In this document: in pieces, positions 25,915 to 33,537 of the stretch | Position numbering within the stretch: position 1 is the first letter of the stretch | How the letters are laid out: every line of letters starts with the position of its first letter | Origin: Vicinamibacterales bacterium | GTDB lineage: Bacteria > Acidobacteriota > Vicinamibacteria > Vicinamibacterales > UBA8438 | Assembly: GCA_029940535.1 (NCBI GenBank) | Contig: JAPYUM010000007.1 | Location: 21,861-82,006, forward strand | Reading direction: 5' to 3' | Length of the DNA: 60,146 nucleotides | Notes under the pieces: model-generated | What the model was told of the DNA's origin: nothing | The model's database searches: none | What the model saw: the letters and a program-made list of their open reading frames with translations, nothing else | Position numbers and translations under genes: made by a program

Positions 25915-27420
25915 ATGGGATTCGCGTCTCGTTCGTTGGTGTTTGCCGCGGCGGCGGGGGTGGCGGTGCCGATCGTCATCGATGCCCAGTCGACCTCGGC
26001 CACCGCGCGCAGCGAGACTCGTCTTCAGTTGGGCGACCTGCTCGAAGTTGACCAGCGCTATTGGGAAGCCATCCGGATCTACGACCTGGCGAAGTTGGGG
26101 GCGACCGCCGAGCAGCTCGTGCGGGCGACCAGTGGGGGCCTACGGAGCGCCCTGCAGGTCGCCGAATTCACGCAGTCGTTCAATGAAGCAGCGGTGTTAC
26201 GGCGGCTCGCGCCGGGAGACCCCGTCGCGATGTCACTCGTGGGGGACGCGGTGTGGGCGGCCGGACTGTTCGACGAGGCCGAAGCGGTCTATCGAGACGT
26301 GCTGTCGCTGGACCCCGATTCGGGAGGCGGGCGCCATGGACTCGCTCGGAGCCTCGCGACGCGGCAAGGGCTTGAGGACGCGCTCGACTGGGTGCAGGCC
26401 GCGCTGGAAGTGTCTCCGGACGAGCCGGCGTTTCATCACACCTTGGGTTCGATTTACCGACAGATGCACCGCTATCGCGAGGCGGCGGACGCCTACGAGC
26501 GGTATGTCGCGCTCCTGCCGGCGGCGACGAACACCGAGAAAGCGGATTGGGCCCGAAACGAGGTCCAGTTCCTGCGGTCATTCGGCGACCGACCGGCGGT
26601 TCAGTTCGCCGAGCCCCAACGGGTCCATACGATTCCATTCCGGGTGGAGCGCGGCAAGATCATCGTGCGCGGTCGGGTCAACGGCCGTGATGCGGTGGAC
26701 TTCGTCATCGACACCGGCGCGGAGCAGACCGTGCTGTCGCAGCCAGTGGCCAGAGCACTCGGCGTCCAGCCGATCACCAACACCCTCAGCGCGGGGGTCG
26801 GGGCAGTTGGGCTGCGCGGGTTGCAGGCCAGTCGACTCGATTCGCTGGCGATCGGTTCGTTCGAAGTGAGCAATTTGCCGGCCATCATCAAGAGTCCGCC
26901 TCTCGGCGGGCTCCCCACGCCAGAGGCAGAGGGATTTTCCCCCCTGGCGCTCGGGCTGTCCGTGACCATTGACTACGGCCTGCAGCAGTTGATCATTGGG
27001 AAGGACCTACCTGACGAACCCGCGGATGTCGTGTTGCCGATGCGGCAACACCGCCTCGCCGTCGTGCGCGGTGTCATCAACGACGATCTCCCACGTAGCT
27101 TCGTGGTCGACACCGGTGGCGAGGTCATCTCCATCAGCCGCGGGACTGCGAATCTGTTGCCACCGCTGACCGTCCGTCAGGTGCCGATCAAGGTCTATGG
27201 GACATCCGGGTGGGACGATGATGCGTATCTGCGGCCTGGGACGAAATTGGCGTTCGACCAGTTGCTGTTTCGCAACCATTCGGTTGTCGTGCTCAACCTG
27301 CATCGCCCGAGCGCGTTGCTCGGTTTTCAGATCGGTGGCATTGTCGGCCACAGCATGCTGAAAGACTACCGCGTGACGCTCGACCTGAGCCGCAGCGTGA
27401 TGAAGCTGAAAAAACTCTAG
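25915..27420 (+). CDS. TPR-containing retropepsin-like aspartyl protease with two DTG motifs
   Basis: 501 aa. N-terminal signal peptide or anchor (A-A-A-A-G-V-A-V-P-I-V-I), then TPR-like helical repeats about 35-215 (A-I-R-I-Y-D-L-A-K-L-G; A-E-A-V-Y-R-D-V-L-S-L-D-P; A-A-D-A-Y-E-R-Y-V). The C-terminal half has two aspartyl-protease half domains: D-F-V-I-D-T-G-A-E-Q-T-V-L-S near 263 and S-F-V-V-D-T-G-G-E-V-I-S-I-S near 400. Two lobes in one chain resemble a pepsin-like arrangement rather than a dimer of single lobes. Predicted periplasmic. The TAG stop coincides with the outer end of a hairpin repeat. Confidence 0.8.
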   Translation: MGFASRSLVFAAAAGVAVPIVIDAQSTSATARSETRLQLGDLLEVDQRYWEAIRIYDLAKLGATAEQLVRATSGGLRSALQVAEFTQSFNEAAVLRRLAPGDPVAMSLVGDAVWAAGLFDEAEAVYRDVLSLDPDSGGGRHGLARSLATRQGLEDALDWVQAALEVSPDEPAFHHTLGSIYRQMHRYREAADAYERYVALLPAATNTEKADWARNEVQFLRSFGDRPAVQFAEPQRVHTIPFRVERGKIIVRGRVNGRDAVDFVIDTGAEQTVLSQPVARALGVQPITNTLSAGVGAVGLRGLQASRLDSLAIGSFEVSNLPAIIKSPPLGGLPTPEAEGFSPLALGLSVTIDYGLQQLIIGKDLPDEPADVVLPMRQHRLAVVRGVINDDLPRSFVVDTGGEVISISRGTANLLPPLTVRQVPIKVYGTSGWDDDAYLRPGTKLAFDQLLFRNHSVVVLNLHRPSALLGFQIGGIVGHSMLKDYRVTLDLSRSVMKLKKL

Positions 27421-27551
27421 GGTTTTCCGACGAGGCGCCCGTCTGGCGGTGTTGCTTCGTCGGTCACCCCCGCCCGCCCGGCCGGGCGGGGCGCCCACCT
27501 GGCTGCTCCCTCCTCGCGCCTAGCCAGACAGACGCCTCGTCGGAAAACCTA
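27418..27551. repeat. Hairpin element, family A copy 1, flanked by CTAG
   Basis: TAGGGTTTTCCGACGAGGCG (27418-27437) and its near-complement at 27533-27551 form a stem of about 27 bp that continues into GTCTGGC/GCCAGAC. The core has GTTGCTTCGTCGGTCAC, a GC-rich inner hairpin (CCCGCCCGGCCGGGCGGGG) and GGCTGCTCCCTCCTCGCG. CTAG stands at both borders (27417-27420 and 27549-27552), possibly a target duplication. The outer TAG on each strand is the stop codon of the flanking gene. It could work as a bidirectional terminator for the convergent genes. Confidence 0.8.
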
Positions 27552-27821
27552 GCTCTCGCTCTGATCTAGGAATACGCTGAGGGTGCGCCGGAGGTCCGGC
27601 GGTAGGTCTTCCTCCCTGAGCGATCGGAGGAGCGACACGGTCGAGCGGTATGTGTGCAGCTGGGCGACGCAGGTCTGGCAGTTGTCGAGGTGGCGCGTCA
27701 ATTCGCGGTGTTGCGGCGGCGAGAGCCGTTCTTCCAGGTAGTCGGCGAGCAGCGCCATCACCCGCGAGCAGGGGGCCCGGGGGTGGGGCGCCAGGTCCGT
27801 CTTGTCCGACTCAGAAGTCAT
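27549..27821 (-). CDS. Putative zinc-finger (anti-sigma-like zf-HC2) protein
   Basis: 90 aa from ATG 27821. Contains L-A-D-Y-L-E-E-R-L-S-P-P-Q-H and H-L-D-N-C-Q-T-C-V-A-Q-L, the H-x3-C-x2-C core of the anti-sigma zinc finger. The rest is a short helical tail; no membrane segment. Its start overlaps the stop of the 1043-aa peptidase gene by 11 bases, so they are coupled. No sigma factor gene is adjacent on this strand. TAG is provided by the hairpin element. Confidence 0.75.
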   Translation of the reverse strand: MTSESDKTDLAPHPRAPCSRVMALLADYLEERLSPPQHRELTRHLDNCQTCVAQLHTYRSTVSLLRSLREEDLPPDLRRTLSVFLDQSES

Positions 27822-30800
27822 AGCCGATCCAGAAGTCGAACCGCGGTTTGCGGTACTCCTCGCTGCCACCCGCACTCGCAAACGCCACGTCTTCCCAGCC
27901 CTTGTTGAACAGCGTGCGCCACGACCAGTCGAAGTGGGCTGGGAAACCGATGACGAACGTCGTCAGACCGATCCCGTAGGAGGCTCGGGCATCGACCAGT
28001 CGGAACCCGGAGACGGCCTGCTCCGGACCAAAGGTTGGCACGATCTGCGTGCCGAGAGTCCCGTCAGGTAGCACCACACCCTCCTGAACGAACCCCACGA
28101 CCGGCGTGAAAGTCTCGGTGCTTCCAGAGGACAGCTTGAACGGGACGTCGTTCAAACTCGCTCCGCCCAGGTTGAAAAAGAACGTGCCGCGAATGCCTCC
28201 GAGTACGCCGATGGGTGTGAGCATCGCCTCGATCAGCGGGAACCGAAGCTCCGCGTTGACATGGCCGGCCTCGTGACCGATGAACTCGAGATATTCGAAC
28301 CCCCGCATGTCGCCGTTGCCGCCGAAGAAGTGAAAGTCGGGAAAATCACCGAAGCTGTTGAACCAGCGTCCACGCAGCGCCAAGACACCGGTCTGACCGA
28401 TGCGCTTGTAGTAGCGGCCGTCGGCGTCAAAGGTTTGCTTTCCGAGGAACGTGGTGCCGATTGACGGCGCATATTGATAGGCGAGACGCATCGCGTTGCC
28501 GTCTACCGGACCGAATTCTCGAAACACCGTCGTTTCCTGGATAAAACTGGCACCGAACGGTATCTGCGCGCCATCCCGAAACAGCGAAGTGCCGAACTGT
28601 TGCTCTTGAAACTGTACGGCCTGTTGCTCGAGCGCCTGGTTCCGGAACTCCTCTTTTGTGTGGAACATGCCGCCCGTGAACTCCATGCGTCTAAAGCGGT
28701 CGAAGGGATAGATGCCGAAGGCGGTGCCGCCGCGGGTGCTCGAGGTGGCTTGCGCATCGTCGCGGCTGAGGAACGACAGCGATGGGTCGTAGAATCCGTT
28801 GTTGCCGTAGAAGAATGATTCCTGGGAGAACCCCTGGAACCCATATTGAAAGCGACCACTCAGATTGAAATAGGACCCGGCAATGGTTCGAAATTGCTGG
28901 ATGGAGTAGGCCTGGAACTGGAAGCTCTGGTCGCCCAGCACGTCCGTGAAGGAGATGGCGGTACCGCCCATGACGTCACCGTTGCTCATGACCCCGATAT
29001 TGATCGGCGGCGCGCCGTCCAGGAACATCTTCTCGAATCGGCCCTTCCGCCGGTTGTTGGCCGCGATCACGTTGTGGGTGAGTGGCGCCTGGAAATCGAT
29101 GTTCGCACCGGGGCCGCCGAAGTCGGTGGCCGCGGCCGTGTAGAGCGGCTCCTCTCGCACCAACGTGTGAATACCGTACAGACCCTTGAAGTAGGTCACG
29201 AATGCGATCCGGTCCTCTTCGTCGCCCCGCAGCACGATGGTGGACACGTTTCCGGTCGCCGTGTCCGTGTATTGCCGCAGCTCGCCGTTGTCCAGGTCGA
29301 GGGTCCAGATGTTGTAGATCTCGGCGTTGGCGGCCTGCGTGGGGTCGATCGGGGCCAGTGGATCCGTGGCGGTCGACGCAAACGTCAGGGTGTGGTCGTC
29401 GAGAAACTGGGCCGCGGCGTCAGTGGCCGTACCAAACGTCAGCTGGGTTTTGGCCTTGGTCTCGAGGTCCAGCTTGAAGAGCTTGTTGTTGCCGCTGATC
29501 CGGGCGACATACACGAGATACGACCCGTCCGGCGAGAATGTCGGCGCGTAGTCGGCGAAACCGTCTTCCGTGAGGTTCGTGACCTCCTTGGTGCCCAGAT
29601 CCAGCAGATAGATGTCGCCCACCGCCCCTTGCAGGGCGGAGAAGGCCACTGTTCGCCCGTCCGGGGAGATGTCTGGTGACTCGGGTTCGTCGAGCATATC
29701 CAGGGGGATGAGGTCCTCGACCTCGCGGGTCACGACGTTCTGCATCAGCAGCGACCGGAACTTCCCCTTGCGGACGAAGTACGCCAGCCGGTCGTCGACG
29801 GGCGACCACGACATCCAGGGCACCTGATTGAACCGCAGGAGCGGCAGGCCAAGTGACTCAAAGCCCAGATTCCGGTTGAACCCGTCCGTCAAGTTGCTGA
29901 CCACCTCGCCGGTCGTGGCGGAGAGCAGCACAATATCGATTTCACCATCCTTGCGGTTTTGCGAAAACGCCGCCATCAGATCGCCCGACGGCGACGGCTC
30001 GATAGAAACCGTGGCCGCGTATTGTGTTTCCAGGGGGTCCGGGGCGAGGTCGCGACCGTAGTCGTCCGGGCGTTCCTTGTCACGGAACTCTTGAAAGCGC
30101 TCCCGAATGTAATCCTCGAACTCGTCGTCGAACTCGTCGGCCGGAATGTCGAATGCGTCGTCGTAGATGTCGCCGCCGCCGCCAATCGCGGTTTTGCGCA
30201 ATGAGAACAGGAATTCGCGCACGCCCTCCTTGCCCCATCGCTCCTCCATGAACTCGAAGGCGGCGTGTCCCAGGTTGTAGACCACCCGGAGGCTGCTGAA
30301 ATTGCCGTAGCCGTCGAACTGGCTCATCTCAGGCAGGATGTCGGCCAGGGCGGCATCGCGCACCTGCATCAAATCGAGGGGACGCCAGATCCCCGCCATG
30401 TAATCAGCGAGTCCCTCGTCCACCCAGAGCGGAATCCCCCGGCGAATCGCCGACCGGGGGACGATGTCGAACGCGAACTGGTGTGTGAGTTCATGGGTGA
30501 TCAAGCGGTAGAGCTGGTCTGGCGGTTCGTCGATGGGGAGGAGGATGCGGCGCCGGAATGGCTCGGCGAACGCCCCGACGCCTTCCGAGACAGCCCCGGG
30601 AATCACGTTCTGCTGCTCGAACTCGCTGTGGGTCTTGAACACGACCAACGGGATCAGCGTGGCCAGGTCATGCGTCAGGTCGGCGCTTACCTGGGCGTAG
30701 GCGCTCTCAGCGTATGACGCCACCCGCTCCAGATGTTGCTCGAGCTCCGGGTAGTAGAAGATCTCGAAGTGCTCCGTCTCGTAGATGTGCCAGTCGAAAT

Positions 30801-30942
30801 CGTCGTACTTGACCCGGTTCTGCCCAAAGTACGGGTTGAACTGGGCCATCGGATCGGCCGCCCAGCCAAACGTCAGCAGACTCACTAGGCAGATGACGGC
30901 CCAGGGGCCGTGGGCAGAGCGCCCGCGGTGGGTACGGCTCAT
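27811..30942 (-). CDS. Peptidase MA-like / TolB-like propeller / outer-membrane barrel protein
   Basis: 1043 aa with a signal peptide (about 1-33). Residues 40-290 form a gluzincin (peptidase MA) domain: H-E-L-T-H at 150-154 and the glutamate ligand in W-V-D-E-G-L-A-D-Y (E176). Residues about 300-600 have TolB/WD40-like beta-propeller repeats (S-P-D-G-R-T-V-A-F-S; F-S-P-D-G-S-Y-L-V-Y). The C-terminal 400 residues are rich in aromatic-ended beta strands (F-Q-F-Q-A-Y; G-L-T-T-F-V-I-G-F-P) and finish in F-W-I-G-Y-D-F, terminating in Phe as outer-membrane barrels do. Predicted outer-membrane protein with a periplasmic protease-like part. Protease activity is inferred from the zinc motif only. Confidence 0.85.
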   Translation of the reverse strand: MSRTHRGRSAHGPWAVICLVSLLTFGWAADPMAQFNPYFGQNRVKYDDFDWHIYETEHFEIFYYPELEQHLERVASYAESAYAQVSADLTHDLATLIPLVVFKTHSEFEQQNVIPGAVSEGVGAFAEPFRRRILLPIDEPPDQLYRLITHELTHQFAFDIVPRSAIRRGIPLWVDEGLADYMAGIWRPLDLMQVRDAALADILPEMSQFDGYGNFSSLRVVYNLGHAAFEFMEERWGKEGVREFLFSLRKTAIGGGGDIYDDAFDIPADEFDDEFEDYIRERFQEFRDKERPDDYGRDLAPDPLETQYAATVSIEPSPSGDLMAAFSQNRKDGEIDIVLLSATTGEVVSNLTDGFNRNLGFESLGLPLLRFNQVPWMSWSPVDDRLAYFVRKGKFRSLLMQNVVTREVEDLIPLDMLDEPESPDISPDGRTVAFSALQGAVGDIYLLDLGTKEVTNLTEDGFADYAPTFSPDGSYLVYVARISGNNKLFKLDLETKAKTQLTFGTATDAAAQFLDDHTLTFASTATDPLAPIDPTQAANAEIYNIWTLDLDNGELRQYTDTATGNVSTIVLRGDEEDRIAFVTYFKGLYGIHTLVREEPLYTAAATDFGGPGANIDFQAPLTHNVIAANNRRKGRFEKMFLDGAPPINIGVMSNGDVMGGTAISFTDVLGDQSFQFQAYSIQQFRTIAGSYFNLSGRFQYGFQGFSQESFFYGNNGFYDPSLSFLSRDDAQATSSTRGGTAFGIYPFDRFRRMEFTGGMFHTKEEFRNQALEQQAVQFQEQQFGTSLFRDGAQIPFGASFIQETTVFREFGPVDGNAMRLAYQYAPSIGTTFLGKQTFDADGRYYKRIGQTGVLALRGRWFNSFGDFPDFHFFGGNGDMRGFEYLEFIGHEAGHVNAELRFPLIEAMLTPIGVLGGIRGTFFFNLGGASLNDVPFKLSSGSTETFTPVVGFVQEGVVLPDGTLGTQIVPTFGPEQAVSGFRLVDARASYGIGLTTFVIGFPAHFDWSWRTLFNKGWEDVAFASAGGSEEYRKPRFDFWIGYDF

Positions 30943-31446
30943 GATTCACCTCGTGAGGAGCCAGCGGCGTGTCCGACTGAGCTGGCGAAGATTGAAGCCA
31001 TCTTACTGTAGGTATGACGGGGCTCGCAACGCGGTGGATCCCGTCCGGTTGACGGTCGGGGTAGCAGCAAGAGGTGTACCGACGGCCGCTCCCCCAGAAG
31101 TCCGATCGACCGAGCCGAGAGAGCGACGCCGCGTCGAGGCCCGGTCGACGCCAGGTGGAGGGATGTGCCCATCCTCGGCCGCGGTCGTCTTGGCCCACAC
31201 GCGCCCCGGAGGCGGTCCGACGCCGGAGGCTGGAGGCCCGTGTCGCGACGGAGACAGCGATCTGTCCACATCCGGCGAAACAGCGACCACCTTAGGAGAC
31301 ACCTCGGGCGTTGAGCGCTACGCGGGCGCGGGCCCGTCCGGCGCGTTGGGTCGGGACCGCGTCAGCTCGATGTAATCGAGCGGGCGGAATAATTCGGGCC
31401 GAGGCGGTGTTCCTCCCCATAGCGAGCGACGTGCTTCGGAATCGGG
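30943..31446. other. 504-bp divergent intergenic region, no gene recognised
   Basis: Longest gene-free stretch of the window, between the divergent peptidase/barrel gene and the sigma factor remnant. No coding frame looks real; amino-acid composition of all frames is poor. A small hairpin GCTCGAT-gta-ATCGAGC lies near 31366-31382, upstream of the sigma factor. It should hold two promoters and may hold an untested small RNA. Confidence 0.4.
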
Positions 31447-31794
31447 ATGTTGTCACCCATGCAGTTGGTCAGCGAACGAGCGGAAGGACCCGCGGCGGAC
31501 TCTCGTGCCTTGTCAGAACAGGCACTGGAGCACATTGACAGTCTCTATGGGGCCGCCATGCGTCTGACTCGCAACCCCGCCGACGCTGAAGATCTGGTGC
31601 AGGAAACCTATGTGAAGGCGTTCCGGTTCGAGAGGCAGTTCAAACCCGGAACCCATCTGAAAGCCTGGCTGCACACGATTCTGCACAATACGTTTCTCAA
31701 CCTGTGACGCCGGATGCTGTACCGGCATCTTACCGAACAGCAGCCTGACGGGCACGGGCTCCGAATCGTGGGTGGTGCGGGTGGCGGGCGCTGA
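31447..31794 (+). pseudogene. ECF RNA polymerase sigma factor remnant (internal deletion and TGA)
   Basis: The first 86 codons are an ECF sigma region 2: [44 protein letters not shown]. Then comes TGA (31705-31707). Reading on in the same frame gives 28 codons beginning R-R-M-L-Y-R-H-L-T-E-Q, which looks like the extreme C-terminal helix of region 4 (G-R-R-M-L-Y...). Thus the linker and most of region 4 are missing, apparently by an in-frame deletion. No promoter -35 recognition domain remains. The neighbouring anti-sigma gene is also interrupted. Confidence 0.72.
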
Positions 31795-31824
31795 GGCCCA
31801 GATCCTTGTGTTGGGGATTGACTG

Positions 31825-32598
31825 ATGAAGACCTGTGATGAGATCGACTCGTTGATGACGCCCTATGTGGACGACGAGGTGGACCCCGCGGTGCGGCAGG
31901 CTATTGATGCCCATCTTGGCCAGTGTCCGCCCTGTCACGAGCGCGCGCAGACCGAACGGGCCGCTCGGCGTCTGGTGCGGCCCCGCATGTCAGCGCTGAC
32001 CGGCGTCGCCCCCGCGTCTCTGCGCGCGAGATGCGTGGGAGCCGTTCCGTCCCACGCGGCTGCGTCGCGCCCGGTCGCGCGGGGATCGCGTGTACGGCAG
32101 TGGGTGCCGTTGTCGATGGCGGCCACGCTGCTGCTGGCCCTCGGCGGGGTGTTTGTCGCCGGGCAGCAGGGACGGCTGGAAGCGGCGTTCGCGGCGCAAC
32201 TGGCCATCGACCACGAGAAGTGCTTTGCCGAGTTCGGCACCGGTCATCCGCCCCTCGACGCGGCGGAGGCGGAGGCCCGTCTGGCCGCCGTGCACGGCGT
32301 TGAGGTGCGGGTGCCAGCGGGTGAAGATCGGGAGTAGATGGCACTCGTGGATGCGAGAAGCTGCGAGTACGACGGCGGTCACATGGCCCACTTGTTGTAT
32401 GAGGTCGACGGCCGGCAGGTGTCCCTGTTCGTGGTGCCGGACGTGCGACACACTGAGCGCTCCATCGACGTGGTGGGGCATCAGGCGCGTCTCTGGTCGG
32501 CCGACGATGTAGGATACGTACTGGTTGGGGACGGGGCCAGTGTCGACGATGACGCCGTTATGGACAAAGTCGCCGCCTATATGCGAGCCTACGAGTAG
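31825..32598 (+). pseudogene. Anti-sigma factor (zf-HC2) interrupted by in-frame TAG
   Basis: First part, 170 codons: zinc finger with C-D-E-I-D-S and H-L-G-Q-C-P-P-C-H, then one membrane segment (M-A-A-T-L-L-L-A-L-G-G-V-F-V-A-G). After TAG at 32335-32337 the frame continues 86 codons (M-A-L-V-D-A-R-S-C-E-Y-D-G-G, H-L-L-Y-E-V-D-G-R) to a stop at 32598. The second part reads as the periplasmic C-terminal domain of the same protein, not a separate gene: no ribosome site and no gap. One nonsense change therefore splits a protein of about 257 aa. Reversion, suppression or sequencing error are the alternatives. Confidence 0.7.
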
Positions 32599-32661
32599 TA
32601 GTGACGTAGTCCGGTACCGCTTGAATTGCCGGCGTCGACTGACGAGAGGAACACACCCATC

Positions 32662-33225
32662 ATGACGTTTCGCTGGATGATCGCAGGCGCGGCGGCCTTC
32701 GCGTTGGCCCTGTTGACCCTCCCGGCTGGACTGACGCACACCCACGCCCACACGGGGGAGACCACCAGGAGCCTCGCTGGGACGATGGCCCCGGCGTGCG
32801 ACACCGACGCCCGACCGGCGAACTTCGACTTCACCTTGCAGGATATGAACGGCGAGGCCGTGTCGTTCACGGAGCTCAAAGGGAAGGTGGTGCTGCTCAA
32901 CTTTTGGGCCACCTGGTGCGGTCCCTGCAAAATCGAAGTGCCGTGGTTCGTCGAGTTTGCCGAGCAGTACAAGGCGGACGGATTGGCTGTCGTCGGGGTG
33001 TCGATCGACGACACGGCGGACAAGATCCAGGAATTTTCCGAGCAGTATGACGTGGACTATCCGATGCTGGTCGGGTTGGGCCAAGACGATTTCATGGAAT
33101 CATACGGCCCGATTTGGGGTGTGCCGATGACCTTCTTCATTGATCGGGACGGCGCCCTGTGTCGCACGCACGCTGGCATCGCCAGCCGGGACGACTTCGA
33201 GAAGGACATCACCGATCTGTTGTAG
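32662..33225 (+). CDS. TlpA/ResA-like thiol-disulfide oxidoreductase
   Basis: 187 aa from ATG 32662 (the frame is open to 32626). N-terminal signal segment, then a thioredoxin fold with W-A-T-W-C-G-P-C-K (CxxC), V-P-M-T-F-F-I-D (cis-Pro), and Y-K-A-D-G-L-A-V-V-G-V-S-I-D-D. The extended linker before the fold and the export signal favour a periplasmic TlpA/ResA-like reductase, as used in cytochrome c maturation. An additional Cys pair (A-C-D-T; L-C-R-T) is not conserved in position. Confidence 0.88.
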   Translation: MTFRWMIAGAAAFALALLTLPAGLTHTHAHTGETTRSLAGTMAPACDTDARPANFDFTLQDMNGEAVSFTELKGKVVLLNFWATWCGPCKIEVPWFVEFAEQYKADGLAVVGVSIDDTADKIQEFSEQYDVDYPMLVGLGQDDFMESYGPIWGVPMTFFIDRDGALCRTHAGIASRDDFEKDITDLL

Positions 33226-33265
33226 TCGAACCCGTGTCGCCACAGGTCTCGCCGGACCGCTGTAG

Positions 33266-33271
33266 TATGAT
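33266..33271 (+). promoter_or_regulatory. Possible -10 element (TATGAT)
   Basis: TATGAT 26 bases before the ATG at 33297. No clear -35 box. Confidence 0.3.
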
Positions 33272-33296
33272 CGTCCGGCGAGGGGGGGGTGCTTCC

Positions 33297-33521
33297 ATGC
33301 TGAAGGGGTTCGTTCACGCTAGGCTGTCGTGCGGGTGTCGTCTCGCCTTCCGTGAGGGCGTGGAAGGCAGCCCCGTCACGGTGCTGGTCGACCACAAGTC
33401 GCCCGTGTGCGCGCTGTCGCTGCACGTCGAGGGCATGCCCATTTACGACTATCGAGAGGCGCTCCGACCTTCGACTCGCATCAACCCTTTCGAAGAAGAA
33501 GGCTACGAAGAGGAAGGGTAG
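33297..33521 (+). CDS. Small hypothetical protein (74 aa)
   Basis: ATG 33297 follows a purine run (CGAGGGGGGGGTGC). The product begins M-L-K-G-F-V-H-A-R-L-S-C-G-C-R-L-A-F and ends with an acidic F-E-E-E-G-Y-E-E-E-G tail. Cys at 12, 14 and about 40 could bind a metal but there is no recognised zinc motif. Cytosolic by composition. I cannot name it. Confidence 0.55.
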   Translation: MLKGFVHARLSCGCRLAFREGVEGSPVTVLVDHKSPVCALSLHVEGMPIYDYREALRPSTRINPFEEEGYEEEG

Positions 33522-33537
33522 CCGGCGACCAGTCGGT

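Noticed and set aside
31705-31707. TGA in the sigma factor as a second selenocysteine codon
   Set aside because: Reading through joins region 2 straight to the last helix of region 4; the missing domain shows a deletion, not Sec coding. No SECIS-like hairpin follows.
32335-32337. TAG in the anti-sigma gene as pyrrolysine or programmed readthrough
   Set aside because: No Pyl context, many genes here end with TAG, and the neighbouring sigma gene is also broken. Simple nonsense mutation fits better.
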